Shown one piece after another: positions 6,071 through 7,452 of a DNA stretch of 7,452 nucleotides. Both the position numbers and the translations under genes were made by a program. This stretch comes from an uncultured Alistipes sp. (GTDB taxonomy: Bacteria > Bacteroidota > Bacteroidia > Bacteroidales > Rikenellaceae). The stretch covers positions 1 to 7,452 of the forward strand of contig CAAGHX010000033.1 of NCBI GenBank assembly GCA_900769745.1, given 5' to 3'. The notes under the pieces are model-generated. The model saw only the letters and a list, made by a program, of their open reading frames with translations, searched no databases and was not told where the DNA came from. Numbering within the stretch: position 1 is the stretch's first letter; every line of letters starts with the position of its first letter.

Positions 6071-7183
6071 ATGAGAAGAAACTATGTGGAGATTGAGTCG
6101 CTGGAGGCTCTAAGGGAGTTGTTCGCCGAGGGTAAGATGCTTCGCCATTATGCGTTCCAGAGCATAGATTTTAGCCAAGAGCCAAAGGCAATGGCTGCGA
6201 CCTATACCGACTGCTTGTTCTTGGGTTGTAAACTGCCCGAGCCGATGCGCGAGCAGGTAGATGCCAACTGCTATGTGTTCCCCGCGTTGCGACGACCTTA
6301 TAATATGTTTGCTCCGAAGCTCTATTCTGCCGAGAGTTTATATGCAGGCTATGACCCAGAGCGTGAGGAGAGCTTCAAGGAGTGCTACGACAGTAGGGTC
6401 TATACCCACTACCTGGCTACGGGTAAGAGCCCGAGCGATATAGGCGAGAGCCTGTCGCGCTCGCTGCACGACCACTCTATGAGCGACGCTCTGCACGACC
6501 TGCTGGCCGAGTACGATGAGCGCGATGTGGTGGCTATTATGGGTGGCCATTCGCTTTCGCGTGCCGATGCGGTCTATGCCGACGTGGCACGACTCAGCAA
6601 GAGCCTGGCCGAGCATGGAAAGCTGATGATGAGTGGCGGAGGCCCCGGTGCTATGGAGGCAACCCACTTGGGTGTTTGGTTTGCGGGTCGTAGCGACGAG
6701 GAGCTGCTGGCAGCTATATCGGTGCTGAAGGCTGCACCACGATTCGAGGACGAGGGCTGGCTGGCTTTGGCCTTTAAGGTTATGGCCGACTATCCCCGAT
6801 GCGAGAAGTACAGAAGCATAGGTATCCCCACTTGGTTCTATGGTCACGAGCCGGCAACTCCATTTGCGAGCCACATAGCCAAATATTTCGACAATAGTAT
6901 CCGCGAAGATGGCCTGCTGGCCCTGGCGAAGGGTGGCGTGGTCTTCTCGCCTGGAAGTGCGGGCACTATGCAGGAGATATTCCAAGATGCTGCGCAGAAC
7001 CACTACAAAACATTTGGGTTTGCGTCGCCAATGGTCTTCCTTGGCCGAGATTATTGGAGCCAGCAGATTCCAGCCTATCCTATGCTGGAGAGCTTGCAGG
7101 TCAAGGGGCGTTATAAGAATCTGATGCTAACGCTCACCGACGATATATGCGAGGCTGCTGCGGCCTTGCAGTGGGATAAATAA
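6071..7183 (+). CDS. LOG-family Rossmann-fold nucleotide-binding protein, long form with N-terminal extension
   Basis: The 370-residue protein has an N-terminal region of about 150 residues that I do not recognise, then a LOG/TIGR00730-type Rossmann domain: VVAIMGGHS (153-161), SGGGPGAMEA (188-197) and SPGSAGTMQE (293-302). LOG enzymes cleave nucleoside 5'-monophosphates to the base and ribose 5-phosphate; in bacteria the family includes PpnN-like nucleosidases and cytokinin-type phosphoribohydrolases. The hallmark PGGxGTxxE is here PGSAGTMQE: the second Gly is Ser, while Thr299 and Glu302 remain. The protein is much longer than ordinary LOG (about 180-200 residues) and shorter than E. coli PpnN, so its substrate is open. 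No signal peptide is seen; it is probably cytoplasmic. The ATG was chosen because residues 4-35 read as ordinary folded protein. It follows the GH20 terminator by 10 nt, leaving no clear promoter of its own, and converges on pheT. Confidence 0.85.
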   Translation: MRRNYVEIESLEALRELFAEGKMLRHYAFQSIDFSQEPKAMAATYTDCLFLGCKLPEPMREQVDANCYVFPALRRPYNMFAPKLYSAESLYAGYDPEREESFKECYDSRVYTHYLATGKSPSDIGESLSRSLHDHSMSDALHDLLAEYDERDVVAIMGGHSLSRADAVYADVARLSKSLAEHGKLMMSGGGPGAMEATHLGVWFAGRSDEELLAAISVLKAAPRFEDEGWLALAFKVMADYPRCEKYRSIGIPTWFYGHEPATPFASHIAKYFDNSIREDGLLALAKGGVVFSPGSAGTMQEIFQDAAQNHYKTFGFASPMVFLGRDYWSQQIPAYPMLESLQVKGRYKNLMLTLTDDICEAAAALQWDK

Positions 7184-7187
7184 AATA

Positions 7188-7227
7188 GGGGTTGTCCAAA
7201 GCGCTGGCCGGACAACCCCTTGTTTTT
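7188..7227. terminator. Hairpin terminator between converging genes, probably bidirectional
   Basis: GGGGTTGTCC (7188-7197) and GGACAACCCC (7210-7219) form a perfect 10-bp stem with a 12-nt loop. On the plus strand it is followed by TTGTTTTT (7220-7227) and starts 4 nt after the LOG-family stop. On the minus strand the stem is followed by TATTTTATTT, a weaker T-rich tract, so it can also end pheT transcription coming from the right. Confidence 0.9.
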
Positions 7228-7243
7228 CTATTATAGCTAAGTG

Positions 7244-7435
7244 TTATGAGCGAACCTGTGCACCTGCCTTCGCCTCAAGCTGACGCTGCAAGTTGTTCAT
7301 AGTCTTCTCGATAACCTTGTCGTTCAAAGTCTGTGTCTTGTCCTCCAAAGTGAAGCCCAAAGCATAAGACTTCTTGCCCTCTGGGAGCTTGTCACCCTCG
7401 TAAACATCGAACAGAGTCACACGCTTGAGGAGCTT
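7244..7435 (-). CDS. pheT: Phenylalanyl-tRNA synthetase beta subunit, C-terminal fragment
   Basis: Only the last 63 residues are present. They match the end of the C-terminal FDX-ACB (anticodon-binding) domain of PheT: LFDVYEGDKLPEGKKSYAL followed by the TLNDKVIEKTM helix and the terminal GAQVRS. PheT forms the alpha2-beta2 synthetase that charges tRNA-Phe, and this domain grips the tRNA anticodon stem. The gene enters from the right and stops with TAA at 7246-7244. The open frame continues to the window edge, but the codons beyond 7435 come from sequencing adapter and should not be counted as protein. Its stop is 16 nt from the T-run of the shared hairpin terminator. Confidence 0.93.
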   Translation of the reverse strand, partial: KLLKRVTLFDVYEGDKLPEGKKSYALGFTLEDKTQTLNDKVIEKTMNNLQRQLEAKAGAQVRS

Positions 7436-7452
7436 AGATCGGAAGAGCACAC
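7436..7452. other. Illumina TruSeq adapter remnant at the contig end
   Basis: The last 17 bases, AGATCGGAAGAGCACAC, are identical to the beginning of the standard Illumina TruSeq read-through adapter. They run to the exact end of the window and replace the expected upstream coding sequence of pheT, where they would encode VLFRS in frame. This is an assembly or trimming artefact and not genomic sequence. Confidence 0.97.

Noticed and set aside
6338..7003. A 221-codon minus-strand open frame opposite the LOG-family gene
   Set aside because: It lies wholly within the well-supported LOG-family gene, has no family-like motifs, promoter or start context, and is a shadow.

Overview
The window looks like a stretch of chromosome from a member of the Bacteroidota, probably a gut Bacteroidales. 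Two promoters match the Bacteroidota -7 consensus TAnnTTTG. Starts are preceded by AT-rich sequence rather than Shine-Dalgarno motifs. The gene families (LytS-type kinase, two-lobed aspartyl protease with PDZ, GH20 with Fn3-like and discoidin-like tail) are also common there. A genus cannot be assigned from the sequence alone. The last 17 bases match an Illumina TruSeq adapter, so this is the untrimmed end of a short-read assembly contig.

Left half, minus strand, read from 3745 down to 1: mazG (NTP pyrophosphohydrolase), a lipoprotein-like two-lobed aspartyl protease with a PDZ domain, a gamma-class carbonic-anhydrase-like hexapeptide protein, and the N-terminal 333 codons of a LytS/YehU-type sensor histidine kinase that runs off the left edge. 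Gaps are 69, 21 and 84 nt. I see no good internal promoter or terminator, so one transcript starting in front of mazG is plausible, although the products have no obvious common pathway. A nine-C homopolymer (nine G in the mRNA) sits in the mazG-protease gap, and an 8-bp inverted repeat abuts the kinase start codon.

Centre: mazG and a GH20 beta-N-acetylhexosaminidase gene diverge from a 77-nt gap. Two identical TAACTTTG -7 elements form the outer arms of one 37-bp near-perfect palindrome, so the two genes may share control.

Right half, plus strand: the GH20 gene (3823-6000) ends in a clear intrinsic terminator whose T-run stops only 10 nt before the ATG of an atypical LOG-family nucleotide-binding protein (6071-7183). 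That gene converges on the 3' end of pheT (phenylalanyl-tRNA synthetase beta chain) across a strong hairpin that probably terminates both. There are no tRNA or rRNA genes, CRISPR arrays, IS elements or phage genes. Most of the content is ordinary. The points worth a second look are the palindromic divergent promoter, the terminator in the LOG leader, the LOG motif variant, the DTG/DMG protease, the homopolymer, the kinase sensor region and the adapter artefact.
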